Below are positions 13,869 through 28,800 of a stretch of 64,000 nt of DNA, one piece after another. Both the position numbers and the translations under genes were made by a program. The DNA comes from Rhynchonema sp. JSB1_4 (Eukaryota; Nematoda; Chromadorea; Monhysterida; Xyalidae), in contig JASAMV010004335.1 in the NCBI GenBank assembly GCA_030248065.1, positions 47,946-111,945 on the forward strand, read 5' to 3'. Position 1 is the stretch's first letter. The number at the start of each line of letters is the position of its first letter. Below the pieces are notes generated by a model. That model was not told where the DNA came from. It was given only the letters and a program-made list of their open reading frames with translations, and did no database searches.

Positions 13869-16800
13869 GTGAGTTTTTGGGGCTTATTCCAGGTCGTTGG
13901 TGTATGTCATTGACGCAGTTTTCTGGAGCGTGCCGGCAAAACTATCTCCCTTCACAACGTTTGTTAGCAGTTTGAGTGCGGTGTTTGATCTATCATACGC
14001 GAAGAAATTGTCGTCTTTGAAAAATGTTTGGTTGGTTTATTGCTCTCAATGACGCATAAAACCATGCACGTACGTTAGTGACAGAAGCACAGTTACGTCG
14101 CTAAATGGTGGTACACGGAAGGGGCGGACGATCATCAACACACCATCTGTTCTGGACTGTTGACAACATGAACTGATGCCAATATGCCCTCTGAGCCCGG
14201 CATTGCCGTTTGACGTAGACGAGGATTAATGCATAATTTTCAGTTTCTGTTAAAGGTGCTGGTCAACAACCCATCGACTTCGTTTAATCTTGGGGGCAGT
14301 GCACCTGAACAAAGGTGGAATATCGTGTTACTCGACACGATTGGGAGTCGATTGGTTGCTTCCTGATGTTTCACGGCCGGGTTGAAGTATGCCCCTCAGT
14401 GAAAAAAATGCAAAAATTTTGCCGGGTTTTCGTGGAAAGGACAATTCGCGGCAACGTTTAATGATTTCAGAATATCAAGCACCAACGTTTGTTTAATCAG
14501 TATGATATACAGCTTTGCAGGAAACAGCTTGTATCCTGAAGGAGAAGTCATTTAGTTCCAAAAACCTGGTGTTTTTTGGTCACCGTTTTCTTCGCCGATA
14601 ATTTTAAGCATCTGCGATTGACCAGCAAATGTGTTGATGGGACACAAAAATCCTCTAATTATTGTGTACATGACCTGTGCTTTTGAGTCCTTTGCACCAA
14701 ATACAGCTAACGCAATAATTCGGACAACATGCCCAAGTCGGTAATTATGGGCGTGCGCGACCCCAAAAAAGACAAAACATTTTTGAGTGCTCGAATCTGC
14801 ACGTTGTTTTTGAGCGCGCACGCCCATAATGACCGGCTTGCGCATGTTGTCCGACTTATTGTATTAGCTGTGTTTGGTGCAGAGAACTCAAAAGCACAGG
14901 TTATGTACACAGTAATTAGAGGATTTTTGTGTCCGATCAACACATTTGCTGGTCAATCGCAGATGCTTAAAAATATCGGCGAAGAAAACGGTGACCAAAA
15001 AACACCAGGTTTTTGGAACTAAATGTTTTCTCATTTAGGATGCAAGCTGTTTCCTGCAAAGCCGTATATCATACCGATGAAATAAATGTTTGTGCCAGAG
15101 GTCGCAATCGGGCCGGGTTTGGCCGGCCCGGCCCGGCCCGAGCCCCCAAATCTCCGGCCCGGCCCGGCCCGACCCGTACCCCCAAATCTCCGGCCCGGCC
15201 CGGCCCGAACCCCCAAATCTCCGGCCCGGCCCGGCCCGGCCCGAATTTTTGGCTCAGATTTTATTTAACCCAATTTTTTTCATAATTTTTGCGATTTTTG
15301 AATCAATTTTTTTTGTTGAACTTTCATTGTTTTCCATGAAAAAGTCGCCCGATAGACAATACCAATGGTGTGGCTGGGGGCCCCCCCTAGGTACAGTAGG
15401 TAGATGACGCGCCATCCTGGTACAGTAGGTAGGTCGCCGCCGCACGGCTGGTACAGTAGGTTGCTATTTTTGGCTCAAAATGGTATAAAATCCATATTTT
15501 TCATTCCAAATAATCGAAAAATTTTGAGGGTTTTAGAGTACAGTCATCTAAACTTGGACATGAAAAATTTTGTTCCCCCTAGCTCGGCCGGTCGGTATCG
15601 GTACAGTAGGTAGGTTGATTTCAGGCCTTTCTGGTGGCACAGTAGGTTGATTGCACGCCTGGGTAGCCACACGACTGGACAATACTGATCACTTACTTGC
15701 TGAATCCGTCAGAAATTTTAGTATTTTGGACAAAAAACCCCCACTTTTTCAGTAAAATAAATCACTTCAGAAGCTTCGGGCCGGGGTGCCCGGCCCGGCC
15801 CGGCCCGACCCTCCAAATCTCCGGCCCGGCCCGAGCCAAAAGCCCAAAATCGCGGCCCGGCCCGGCTCGGCCCGGCCCGAGGTCGGGCCGGCCCGATTGC
15901 GACCTCTGGTTTGTGCTTGATATTCTGAAATTCTTAAACGTCGCCGTGAATTGTGCTTTAAAACGGGAAGCCGGCATAACTTTTGCATTTTTTCACTAAG
16001 GGGCGAACTTCAACCCGGCCGTGAAACATCAGGAAGCAACGAATCGACTCTCCGAGTCAGAGTCGAGTAACACGATATCCCACCTTTCTTAATGTGCACT
16101 GCCCCCAAGATTAAGCGAGGTCGATGGGTTGTTGACCAGCAGCTTTAACATGTCCTGCGATCTGTCCTGATGTCCGTGATCTCTTTCTCTCTCCTTGAAA
16201 AATGTTTCGCTGTTAGCGTTAAATCTGAAGAAGAATATGAAACAAACCAGTATTGTGTTGTCTAATCGGACGCCATGTGAAACTGTCAAAATCGTACACT
16301 TTGGCAACGCTCGGTATTTCCAAGCAGGTTCAGCTAGCATTGCATTATAACAGTAACTGCTACGTGTACTCCCCATCCTAGCAGTGCTGTGGCTAGGCCC
16401 CAAAGGTACAATATCTCACCCTCCCCAATTTTCACTTCAAAAGTACCTTTTTTGGTCAAAAATCGGCCCGGTATCTCCACCTTTTTGGCCCCAATGTACA
16501 ATATCTCCCTTCAGGCGGTAGGCACAGCACGGCAACCTAGGACGTATGCTGACAGCAATTTCATTGCGCTTGCGCCTTTATGCCATGGATTTCCTAACAC
16601 CTATTTATCTGCAGCTGGGCCGAGTGTTCTTCATGCCGGTTGCTGGGTGCTCGGACGACTGTTATGTGGGAATGCCGTTGCACACGAATGGTGAGCGATT
16701 ATTGTGTTCAGACAGCTTGAACGGGTTGGTTAATCGCTGTCAATTTTGAGATAAGTTCAAAAATGAATGCGGCGACGAATACTGGTGACAAGAAGAGAAC

Positions 16801-19800
16801 TTCCAGTTCAGCGCTGATGGTTCATGTTCATGTCAAGGAGCTGATTGTGAAGCGTACTTTTTAGAGCAGATACGTGTTGACGCAATGAAAAGTGAGATAC
16901 AGCGCAGTAAGACCTGTCGACACTTTTTGGACTCGCACGCCACTGATGTCCAACTGTTGAACCTCGGCCTGTTTGTGAAACGGATAAGCAGAACAAACGA
17001 ACGAAACTCTCTAATTGCATGGCGGCAGTCAAAGATCTGTATCATGCATGTCAGTCACACAATAAACAATGTTGACCAAACCTTTCCCATTTGCAGAAGG
17101 TGCCTGGTTCCTGTACGGCATGCGTCTGCCCGCAAACTTGGCCGAGATCGACGCCTATTTGTACCAACGTCTGCGCAGCAAATGGCACGCCAGCGAACAA
17201 CGTGTCAATTCCACCATTGCCGTTGACACCACGGCCGTCAAACATTGGCACATTGACGCGCACGCACGCCTGATCTGGCCGAAACTGATGCGCCGACCGG
17301 TCGTGCACTTTCCGTTGACTGCCGTCGGCAATTTCACGGTATGTTTGGTCCGATTGGAAAATAGTTGACGCAAGTCTTTTCGAGATGTGCGTGATCATGA
17401 TTGCATTGTTTATTAGAAACAAGTTAAAATGCTGCAGTAACGTTTATTCATTCATTCATTCCCTCAGTAGAAAATGTTGACGTGCGTCAACCAGGGTTGG
17501 ATTAAAAAAATTTTTTATTATCGAACTTTTTTTTTAAAAAAAAACTTTTTAAAATTTTTTTTTAAAAATCACTTTTTTTTATTCCGGACCCCCAAAAAAT
17601 TGGTTTCTAGAAAAATGAAATTTCTGAAAGCATGTTACTTAGGTATGTTTTGAGGGACACTAAAGAGAACTTCTCCACTGACTTGCATGTTTATGTCGAT
17701 CACCTGCGATCTAGCCCATTTGGTCATAACTTTGAGAACCCGCCCGAAGGTAACTCTGTGGGCATATATGACAAAGGGAAGACCAACCTTCTGTTTGTGA
17801 ATTTGGGGATAAATTTGAAGAGAGATAAAGAGTTACACCACACTCATGTTGTGTGACAAAAGCAACAAATGACAAATCCACACAACTGCAAATAGGCGAG
17901 CAAAGTGGAGTCTGTCGATAGCTTACGTCGATAGCTCAATAACTGCACAGTATACGGTATGGGGTGTCCTATATTATACGTGCAGCGATTGTTGGGATGT
18001 CTGGGAACTGTATGAGTCCATTACAACGCCATTTTAAACTGAAATATAAGCGCCGCAGGCGATTTTTTGAGAATGATGAGCAATAAAACGCATGAAAACA
18101 TACATTTTTACCTTAAAAAAGTGAGAAAATAACGAAAAAAAGGGGAAAAATAATAAAAAAAAGTGGACTTACTTTTTAAAATTTTAAAATAAAAAAGTGG
18201 CCAACTTTTTAAAAAAAAAAATTTTTTTTTACAAAAAATTTTTTACTTTTTTTTAATCCAACCCTGGCGTCAACCACAATTAGTCATGTTACGCCGTTGT
18301 TCAACGGTGGTCATCAAAGATTCGCTAAATATGCATCTAATACAAGCATTCTGATCACCAAAATTTTACATCGCTCTATTCCTTCATTGTGACAGATCGT
18401 CAACCTAACGCTCACGAATCCGTCCAACAAACCGGTGATTGTGCAACTGCTCCCGCTGACCATCTACCCCGATCCGTACGGTCTTTTGGACTTCTTTCGC
18501 GACGATCTACCATCACCAATGTTGGGACAGGTAAACCTCGCAGCTTCTACTATTTATGGTTTTTTGATATCTTGCCAATTTCGAATAAAGCAATAAACGC
18601 ACCAACAGGTGGAAACGAATGAAACGCTGATGTTCACGTTGCGTGATACCGAGTTGTTCACGTTACGAGCCGACAGCCCGGTGCCGAAACTCAGGGAACA
18701 GTTGGAGGAACAGATTGGCATTCAGGTACCTACAGTCCTGTTCATGTTAGTATGACGGTAGTCGGGGCCCGTTATTTTCGGGCACGTTAATCAGGAATAG
18801 TCACCGTTTTAGTTGTAATCAGCAAGCGAAGTGCGTTTTATGCTGGAGTTGGAGCACTAATTTTAATCAGCATGGTGGTTCCAAAACTGACAACCAACTG
18901 ATCTCACCACACATGGCACAACTCTGGTTACTAGACAACGATTTGCGTGCAGGTGCCCCGATTCACGCTGTCAATGATCATGCAGCCGGGAATGAAAGTG
19001 CGCGTCCGAGTTGGCTTCATGCCGAAAGATTACGAACAACGCTCGTCACTACTGCTCATTCGGTTGGTTTCTGATTTCCTGCTTTTTTCGGCTAATTGTA
19101 CAGTAGTTGAGGACTGACACACCCGACTGCAAGAAATCAGTCGAACCAAGTATCAAACTGTTTAACGGCTGATTGTGGCATGGTGGATGCAAATGCTGAT
19201 GCACGTTGTTGGGTCACCCGCGTTGTAATCCTGCATCAACTGTTTAGGGGACCATTTGCGTCAATCCTTTTATAATTAGGCCGTTGTCCGCAGGCCGGTA
19301 GCTCTCTTCGAAGACAGTGAACTTGGGTTCCGTCATCCGTTTGGAGTGTTGCGTGCTCATTGATGTTTCACGGTCACCATTTCAGCAACAACCTAACGAT
19401 TCTCGAGCCGGTCGTGCTCTACGGTCGGGGTGCACCCGTGGAGCTGCGTGTCAATCGTCGCCTGCCGCGCAGCACGCAGCCGTTATTGTTCGAGATAAAG
19501 GACACCAACTTCGCTGCTTGTTTGAAGCCGAAACGTTGGTTCTTTTCCTGCTTTTTTGTCTTTGCGCCCCTTTTTTGTTGTCTGTCGTTTGTGGGTGCCC
19601 CGGACAGTTGGCCCATTTGAATAGTGGTTGACTGACTCAAGCACACGCAACAAGCATTGACAGAAATGTCGGTCTCATGAACAATGGTCTGTGTTAATCG
19701 CTCTACAATAGGCCAACCATTGCTGCACAATTAAGGAAACACTAATCAAAAGAGCACTATTTGGAGTACTGCGATAGGGTAAACTTCGCCTTCGAAAGCT

Positions 19801-22800
19801 AGAGGCACAAATTATCTCATGTCGTTTGCAAAACGACCGTGTCACAACACTCTTGAATCACACGCTCACACACAAAAATGTAATGCGCTGTAAACATTTA
19901 GCATTTTAACCATGCTTGTGAACACTAGCGTGTACGTGTGTAATGCAGAAATATATATGATACTCAGAAATGCATAACAGACATCTTTTTATGTTTGTAT
20001 TTGTCGAAAGAATGGTTTGTGTTTGAATGAACTTTGCGCGTATCGTACGAGCGAGAGAGAAAAAGAGTTCAGTTTTAGACCTTAATCACCTTTGACGCGG
20101 CGCGCTAAAGTGAAACTGTCTAGAGGAGCGTCTCGTCACGTCGCCTAGAGTTTGTTCGTGTCGTTTCGTTTTCCACTGCACGTTGAAAAAAAGTTGGTCA
20201 CACAACGCAAAGCGCATGTGTGTACGTATGTGGTTGCTGCAATTATGTGCGCACAACCAAGTGCATGGGCATACATATGTACATATATGTGCATATATGT
20301 ATATATAGCATATGCATACATACACGCGCGCATGAATCCACGTGCAAACACGCGCGCGAGACAGACGCATTTGGTTGACTTTGTGTAATGTGGTGCACTG
20401 CACATGCGCGGAAGGATTGCCAAGTTGTACACATGTGTACATGCATTATTTGGAGATGTGTGCAGGATACTTTGATAAGAAGCCCGATAGATGACGGGGA
20501 CCGACTGCGACTACTGCTGCATTTATTCATCTGCATTTATGAGTGGACTGACACACACACTGACGATTCTATTGTTCGTACGTTTTGCCAAATGCGCACG
20601 GCAGCAGGCTGGAGTGTACAGTGAGAGTGAATTGTGACAAACAACTGAGCAGCTGAGTTAAAGAGCACAGAGAATAGCTGGCTGAACATCTGTCAGAAGT
20701 AATAATGGCTCGACAACATTGTGCACATGAGGCCGGCCGCAATTTTGAAAGCAAGGCAAACCACTAGAAATTGTGTTGAACTACATACATATATAAGCAA
20801 CGGCATAGTTGACGTTTTGATATTATTTTGACCATCACCACCCAAGCCTCAGCCTGTTCATCCCGTATTATTATCGAAGGTCGTGGCATCAAACTCCATA
20901 TGGTGTGGTGACCGACATAATGCTGTGCTCTGCTGGTCGTAGTCCACTGAACTAAACAATCAATTATTGCCCAATTCCAGCTGGTCTCACGCTACATCTC
21001 ACTGACCATCGTGCATTCACCGTCAAGAACACTGGTCAAATCGGGGTCACTGTCACGAACATGACACTGAACGGGGTACCGTGCGAGAATCGGGGCTTTC
21101 GCATTGTCAACTGTCGACCGTTTCGACTCAAACCAAACGAGACGCATTCGCTTGATATTGCGTTGGTTTTGCTTTGAAATTGTATTTCGTGTTATTATGT
21201 TAAAAAAATTTCCACTTGTATCGCAGTGAGACCGATTGCCAAAATTTGCGCCCGATCTCTGAGAATAGGAATACGCTCTAATGTCGTCGATAGGAATCGC
21301 GATCCGTTGGGAGTTGGTACCCGTCACCTACACCTTCAAGAAGCCCGACACCCGACTTTAGACAAAACCCGACACCCGGCAGTTCGAAAAATATCTGACA
21401 CCAAAAACAAACAAAAATTTGCTCGTTTGCGTCATTTATGCAAACTTTTGGCTCAGTTCATTCAATTCATAGACAGTTTGAAATAAATCAGCGCCAACAC
21501 AATCCTTTCTGCGCCTTGATAGTATATTTGGGTCAAAAAAAATCCTGTGAAAAAAATCACTTCGGGAAATATTCAAGGACAACGTGGGATGGGGCGATGG
21601 TCCTCCTCGGAGGCTTAATAAAATAAACACCCGACATCCGAACGTAGGCGACATCCAACGCCTACAGTTTCTTGGGTGCCAACACCCGACACTGCCCGAT
21701 TCCCGATATGCATTTAATCATAGCGTGCTTTGATTACAGTTACACACCCGACTTCACGATGGCGTGGAACGAGGCAGCACTGTACCTGTACATCCACGGC
21801 AATTCATCAGCGTGGATCTACCCGATTGCTGCATCGTTACCACAGGAATGGCTGATTCCGTGTCAACACGCCCTGCCCAGACCACACTGGGAATCCCTCA
21901 TGTACTACACCTGTGTTGCCGGACTGCTGTGAGTCGGGTGGTTGCGTTTCGTTTTTTTTCATGTGCATGGCTTAAGGTGGAGTTATACTTGTCCATTTTG
22001 GGCTTGTAGACAATGAGGACAAATTTTTGTTTTAATCATATTTTCTGATCGAGTTGAGGCACTAATTTCGACCAGTGTAAAAGTTGTTCTCCTGCACCAA
22101 ATGAACAACTTTTACGCTGGTCGCAATTAGTGCTCCAACTCTATCAGAAAATATGACTCAAGCAAAAATTTGTCCTCATTGTCTGCAAGCTCAAAATGGA
22201 CAAGTATAACTCCAGCTTTAGTGAGTAAGGCTTCTTGCGTAGATTGTACATGTGAAGGAAAGCTCGGAGATGGTCTACCGGTAGGAAAATTCAATCGCAA
22301 TCTTCTATGCCTGTCAACCTGAGCGTGCACATTGCAGTTTCCTGTTGGTGTGCGTTGTCGCATCGGCGTATCTCGAAGGCGATCGCATCGTCACAACATC
22401 GTTGCGTCAGCAATTGGCACCCAACGAATTCCGACCATTCGATCTGAATGATCCATCGATCTATTCGAGTGCTTGGGACACGCCAGGCAACGCACAGCCG
22501 TATGGACGCATTGATGTGGCTGGCAATGGCGCCACGCTGGTTGGTGATTATGTGTTTTTTGGAAAAATTCACCTAAGTGACAATCATGTTGCTGATGGTG
22601 CTTGGAAGAAGGGACTGATTTCTTTTTGGGGGTAGGACTGGTAACAAAAATAAGTTAACTTTGTCAAATTTGTCTAAGTCAAGTTTGTCAATTTCAAAGT
22701 CAACTTTGTGCGTGGGATTAAAGGGGCCACGACATTATTATTTTTCGCTATAAACCGCCTGATTTTATGTCAAAAATTCAAGGACGACATCCGAAGGAAC

Positions 22801-25800
22801 ATGTCTTACAATGACAACAACATTGACCCGCGCTGTTTTCAGCATGAAAATCACTCCCGAACATCGAATGTCAGGAACAAAAGTAAGTTTGCTGTAGTCG
22901 CTCGGCTGCTTGACAATCAGGCATCGGAGCTCAAAAAAATATGATATGGACTGGGCGCTTATGTAATATTTGCGAAACATTTTTCCGACAACCAGCTCCA
23001 TGCACCTGTGCGACGTTGCAATTTCTGTGGCAACGGAAATGTTTCGCAAATATTACATAAGCGCCCAGTCCATATCACATTTTTTGAGCTCGATGCCTTG
23101 CAATTTTCAAGCGGCCGAGCGACTACAGCAAACTTACTTTTGTTCCTGACATTCGATGTTCGGGGGTGATTTTCATGCTGAAAACAACGCGGGTCAATGT
23201 TGGTGTCTTTGTAAGACATATTCCTTCGGATGTCGTCTTTCAATTTCTGACATAAAATCAGGCGGTGTATCGTGAAAAATAATAATGTCGCGCCCCCTTT
23301 AAGCTTGGGGCGATTTGGCACCGCACCGGCGCACCGCGATTGTTTGTTTATGGCAGGCAAAATGAGCACATTAGTGCACAAAGGCGGAGTGCCGAGCCGA
23401 CCGAAAAGCACAAGCCGAAACCAGAACCTGAACGACACAGACGAGCTGCGACACACTACCATCCGGTCCTGGCTCTATTGACCAACCACACCCCGCCTGC
23501 AGATGTTTCACACTCACTATACATACATATATACAGGTGCACACACGGACGGTTGCGCGTCCCAACGAGTACGATGACGACGAGTTAACGTCATACGACG
23601 CACTGTTGCGTGTGTGGCGTTGTGTGTGTCAATTGGCGGCGCATATGTGGTGGACGGTGGAGAAATGGGCGAGACACGGCAGCGATGCACAACAACATGA
23701 ACAACAGGACAAGGAGGAACAACAGCAGCAACAACAACACCATCATATTGGGAATAATGCGAAACAGGTAGGCGCATCACTTTGTGCTATGGGGGGTGTG
23801 GACTTATAGTAATGTCGTCAAATCATGTCGTCACATCTTGTCGTCAAATCACATGTATTATTTCCGCGCTCACTTGGGCTTATGTATTATTGTTTGTTTG
23901 ACCACTTAATTTAACGACATGATTTGACGACAGAACTTTTAGCTGGGTGTGATCTTACTTTCTAAATGATTGAATCCCAGCTGGGTTCTTGAGAAGTTTT
24001 TTTAGCAAAGCAGATCCAGTCCGGTTCTTATTAAAATTTGTGTTTCAGCCGATCACGCGCAAGCACAGCGACGTATCCAGCGCGTCGTCAACCTCTAAAC
24101 AACAACATAAACAACACCGAGGTGGAACAACAACACACAACAACAATGGTCATGTTCGTGATCATTCGCCCCAAATACAGCACGAGCAGGCCAATCGTCA
24201 GCAACAACACAACGAACTGAACAATAACAACACAACAACAACATCTGCACAACACACGAAACAACAGAAACACAGCCGACACAAGAAGGATGACAAGATA
24301 TCGAGGTATTTAGGGAAAGAAAATGCTGCCTTTGGTGGATTTTTTGACTATTTGTGATCTGAAAGATAACACATGTAGCATCCATCCAGGTCATTGACTT
24401 TCGTCGCTGAAATATTGTACCAGTTAGTAAAAATTCAACGTTGCGTCATTCGATTGGGTCAACGTTTTTTGTCATCCACATTATAGTGAGCAATGACGCA
24501 GCGGGTATTTCGTAAGAAGCACTCATGAATCTTGAAAAGTATTGATACTATTTCACGGCCCCTTATAACTTGTAGGTAATCTACGTCAACGATTCGGTGG
24601 CAAGCTACACGTCAACCACTTTCCAATACACCTCAATAATTATTCAGCTCCCTATCCGCATGCCAACAGCCGTCCGACCTGCCCACCGAGCACAATATTG
24701 ACAACATGGACAGTGGTCTGGGTGGTGCGAGCACAACCACATCAACTGGACCGACGTCGGATGATTGGGAGATCGTTGAGAGAGCTAAGCGACCGGCCAA
24801 GTCGGATACGCCGCCGAGTTGTACCGAGACACAGCCGGCCACCACGAATGGACAGAGCACGCAGACCGGGCAGGGCAGGACACGCAAGAATGGTGGGTGA
24901 GGCGGTTGGGGAAAAGTGTGTCCGTGATCGCTAAAAAGCTGAAATTGAATAGTGTGGACGTTCGCTGGATTTTGATCTTGAATAACTTTGGGGGAACCGC
25001 TTTGTGATCAGAAAGGATCATCCGTCACGATGCGATCCAGTTATTATTATGTGATACTTCCGCCTAGGGTTCCAGCCTGGCCAGTGGTTGTCGTTCTGCG
25101 GTTTTGTTTTGGATTTTCCGAAATTTACTGGTGACAAGTTTGTCAATCCGTCTGACAACTAAGCGCTCATTTGAACAATTTCTTTTCGTTTTCAAAGTGA
25201 AAAGCACCGAAATCGAACTCGTATTGGCACAGTGCACCTGTACTTGATAATTTTGTTTTATTCGTCATCACTTGACAATAATATTGTTGTAGTCTCGTCG
25301 CGTCAACGCACGAGCGATGGCGGTGGCAAATCACGTCGTCAACGCGCCCAACAACGTGGCACACCAGCCACAAGCGGGGACGATGTGCGAACCGCGTCGA
25401 ACACGTCCTTGGGCGCGGACGGCACAAAGCGACAACGTATGTGTCCGGCTGATTGTAAGATGGTTGACGCACGGCGTGACACGAATAGTGTTAACACTTC
25501 CGTACTAATGACAGGGAAATGATGTGCTAGATTTATGTTGAAATGTGCGTATACGATTCTGTGAAACGCTAGTGGCAACCGCTCTACAATTAGCTCGATT
25601 ACGACCACATGTAATGCAAAACAACTAACAGCCCTGCCTGCTTGCTGCTAACCAAAAGTAACAGTGGCATGTTGTTGGTGCACCATGTCCAGGATATCCT
25701 TATTAGAAGTGTCACAGACAAAACAGCGGGGGCCAAAACAGCGGTTTTCGAAAGATAGCGGCCACTTGAAAATGTGTTTGCTGAGGGCAGTGTTGTCCTT

Positions 25801-28800
25801 AGCCCAAGCCCAGGCCTGATGACAAAGATAGCTGATTTCAGTACCCGCTGTTTTGACCCCCCTTGTTTTGTCCGCGTCGCTAATGCAATTTTTAAGAACT
25901 GGAATCCAAAAAATTGCATTAGCGACACGTGCAAACTTTACCCGTTGACTATCTGGATATCCGACACTGTGCCCGACATAAACTTTGCTTTCAACACTAA
26001 CCGCACGCTGCTCTGCCAACGGTGCTTGTATAGCGAGCCGGTACTGTAGCGTTACTTTGGTTTGCGGTACTCGCAGGTGCAGCATCATCGACAACAACAA
26101 CAACAGCCGCAGCGTCGGCAAGTGGGAGCCACAAATCGGACTCATCAACATCGTACACAACGACAACATCCACAACAACAACAACAACAGCACAACAACA
26201 ACAACAATCACATAAGCCACCAGCTGAACCAACATCCAGCAACATTACGGCCAAGCCATCCTCCGATTGCTCACTTGCGTCACACTCCACAACACGCACA
26301 CGTAAGTCCACTGACTCATCGATCGGTGTGTGTGTGTGCGCGCTGTTTGGTGTTGTGTATCGGTGGATGTTTCACTGTGTATACGTACACTGGTGTTGTC
26401 TGTCGATTTCTGCGTTTCATTGGGTAAAACTTTTGGGTGGTGATGGGAGTGAGAAAGATGTTTATGATGGGTATCAGTCTGTTCACTCTACTGACTGACG
26501 GCGGTGTCGATAATCGGGATCAATCACGCTTTTAATCGGTCTAACACCACAATATCACTACACTATTGTGTGATTTATAAGTTGAACGCTTTCGGTGTCG
26601 GTTCACTATCTCACGCACAAACACTATAATTGATGCCGGCTTGTGTGTGGTACGGTACAGTCGACTCTCTCTTCTGTGGTGAACCTCCCTGTGGTGAATT
26701 CTCTGTATAGTAAACGGATTTCTGGTCTGCAGTCTGCCCTTAGCCGCCTAATTACATAGTAAACAAAAATGCTCGTCCTGATCGATTCACTATATACAGC
26801 GTTGACTGTACTGTACCACAATTGCGTGCTTACTGTAGAATAGTTGACACAGATCGTTGACACACTCGACTGTCCCAAATAGCCTTGTGACAGTAAAGTG
26901 TGTCGACAATCTGCGTCAACTATTCTCCAGTCCAATGAGCCCATATACACACATGACACATGTGGTGCAGCAGTAATTTGATGCTACCAATCTTCAATTA
27001 TCTATAATTTGCCGCGCGTGGTGTATAGTTGTACGTACAACACACGAACACAGATTGATGTTTCACACACCAGCGTGTGTATGTAACGTACGTTGTTGTT
27101 GTTGTTTCCATACAGATGATGATGATGAGGAGGAGGAACAAGTGCAACAGCCAATCAGCGACGACCAGTTGGCTCCGCCTCCCGGTCTGGGTGAAGCTGC
27201 GCGTTTGGAGACATCAGAATCCGACAGCTCACCACCGCCCGAATGGGATGCCGTTCCACTGCCAAGTGATTCGGCTGATTACGGTAGGGTTACGGTAGTA
27301 CGGACGGGTTACTGTAGGTCTCGGGTGGAAGGTGGGTCCGACAGATTTGTAAGGTTTTGATGTTGTGCGATGCTGGCCGCTTTGAATGTTGTTGTGCAGC
27401 TTCGAATTCATTTGCACCCGTAGATATATTTGTTTAATATACAGTTTGGTTTCAGCTTTGAATCACCACGGTTTTTTTCTTTTCAGACAAAAGTTTGTGA
27501 AATGCCATTTTTGCGAATGTTTGTATGATGTACTAATCGCTTGCTCATTGTTGTTATACAAAACAGTGACGTTGTTTGCTTTCGCTGAATTACAGTAATG
27601 GAGCAATGTGAATTAGATAATTCTTGCGGTTAACCACCGCGGTTCAATCAACTTTTCAAATATCTGCATTTTAGTAATCTTCAAACACCTGCATACCTGC
27701 ACTATTGATACCTTTGGAAAACTTTGGAAACGCGTTGCCTGATCCGTGAGGTACATCATGCGTGTACAACTGTAGCTGTCACGTCACTTATTCACTACTC
27801 TACACACAAGTCTAACGTAATGATTTGCGAAGGGCTACGAGGCTCAGCTGGCTACGACAGTTGCGTGCGCTTCACAAATCAGGCAATGCGTTTGAAAAGT
27901 TTCTCCCAGAAGTATACGTATTTGAGATTGAGATAACAGAAGAAAGCAATGTCACTGTCTTGGCGCAGCCACGTGTGCAATCAATGTGATATGAAACATC
28001 ACCCACGCAACCATGCACATATTCTAGACGACGCGTTCGACTCGATGTCGATCGATACGATGTCGTTCGCACACGTGGTTCGATCGAATCTGCCCGCCGC
28101 GACACGAACAACGCCGATCGTCATGGAGGGAATGGGTGCGGGCCGACCGCGGCGACAATTGTTGAATGCCAGACCGCACAGGCAACACGGCGGCAATGAG
28201 ATGACGTCCAGTTCGCGGTTGGTTGCGATGCAACTGGGAATTGTTTGCAGCCGACACTCTCCCTCCATAATGAACCTCAATGTAATGAAGCTATGGTACC
28301 CGTTGATTTTGACCAGCGTAAAGGTTGTTGATCGGGCGTAGGGGGAATAATTTTCACGCTGGTCGAAATTTGTTATCCAGCCAGCCAACGCGGTCACGAG
28401 TTGACGCACTGATTTTGACTGGCGTAAGGCCGCTTTCACAATCATCCGGTTTCCGGAATCCGGTTTCCGGAATTGGCTTCAAATCCGGTTTCCCTAAATG
28501 TTTTTTCCGGTTTCCGGAAGTTGCTTTCACAATCATCCGGTTTCCGGTTTTCGCCCTAACTCAAATCCGTTTTCCGGCGACCGGAAACCGGAGAAGGCCA
28601 TTTAGAACCGGTTCTAATTTTTTATCCGGTTTTGGGTGCATAATGAGTTGTGGACGTCATGGGATAGACAAGTTTGCTTGTGTGATGACTTGTTCCTTGT
28701 GTCTGCACACAAGTAAATTATATGCTTAATAAGGGCGGACTTAGGTTGAACACGGAAACCGGAACACGGAAATAATTTACATACAAGCCAGTTTCATGGA

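Larger units (their letters stand above)
14254..16144. repeat. Long palindromic TTAA-flanked element, TMEM131 intron 17
   Basis: Arms 14254-14761 and about 14815-16144 are inverted copies at roughly 85-90% identity by eye, with a loop of about 50 nt. TTAA stands at both outer ends (14250-14253, 16145-16148). The right arm is interrupted by a hAT MITE (15096-15908). Exons 17 and 18 splice in phase across it, so the peptide-like frame shared by both arms is not a TMEM131 exon. Transcribed, the arms would form a hairpin of about 500 bp. Confidence 0.75.

Noticed and set aside
14254..14330. Frame reading VLVNNPSTSFNLGG, looking like a TMEM131 exon after TTTCAG
   Set aside because: The same frame occurs inverted in the other arm of the palindrome, and exons 17 and 18 join in phase without it.
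26077..26301. Gln/His-rich reading of TMEM131 exon 31
   Set aside because: The neighbouring splice phases require the Ser/Thr/Ala frame, which is also open.
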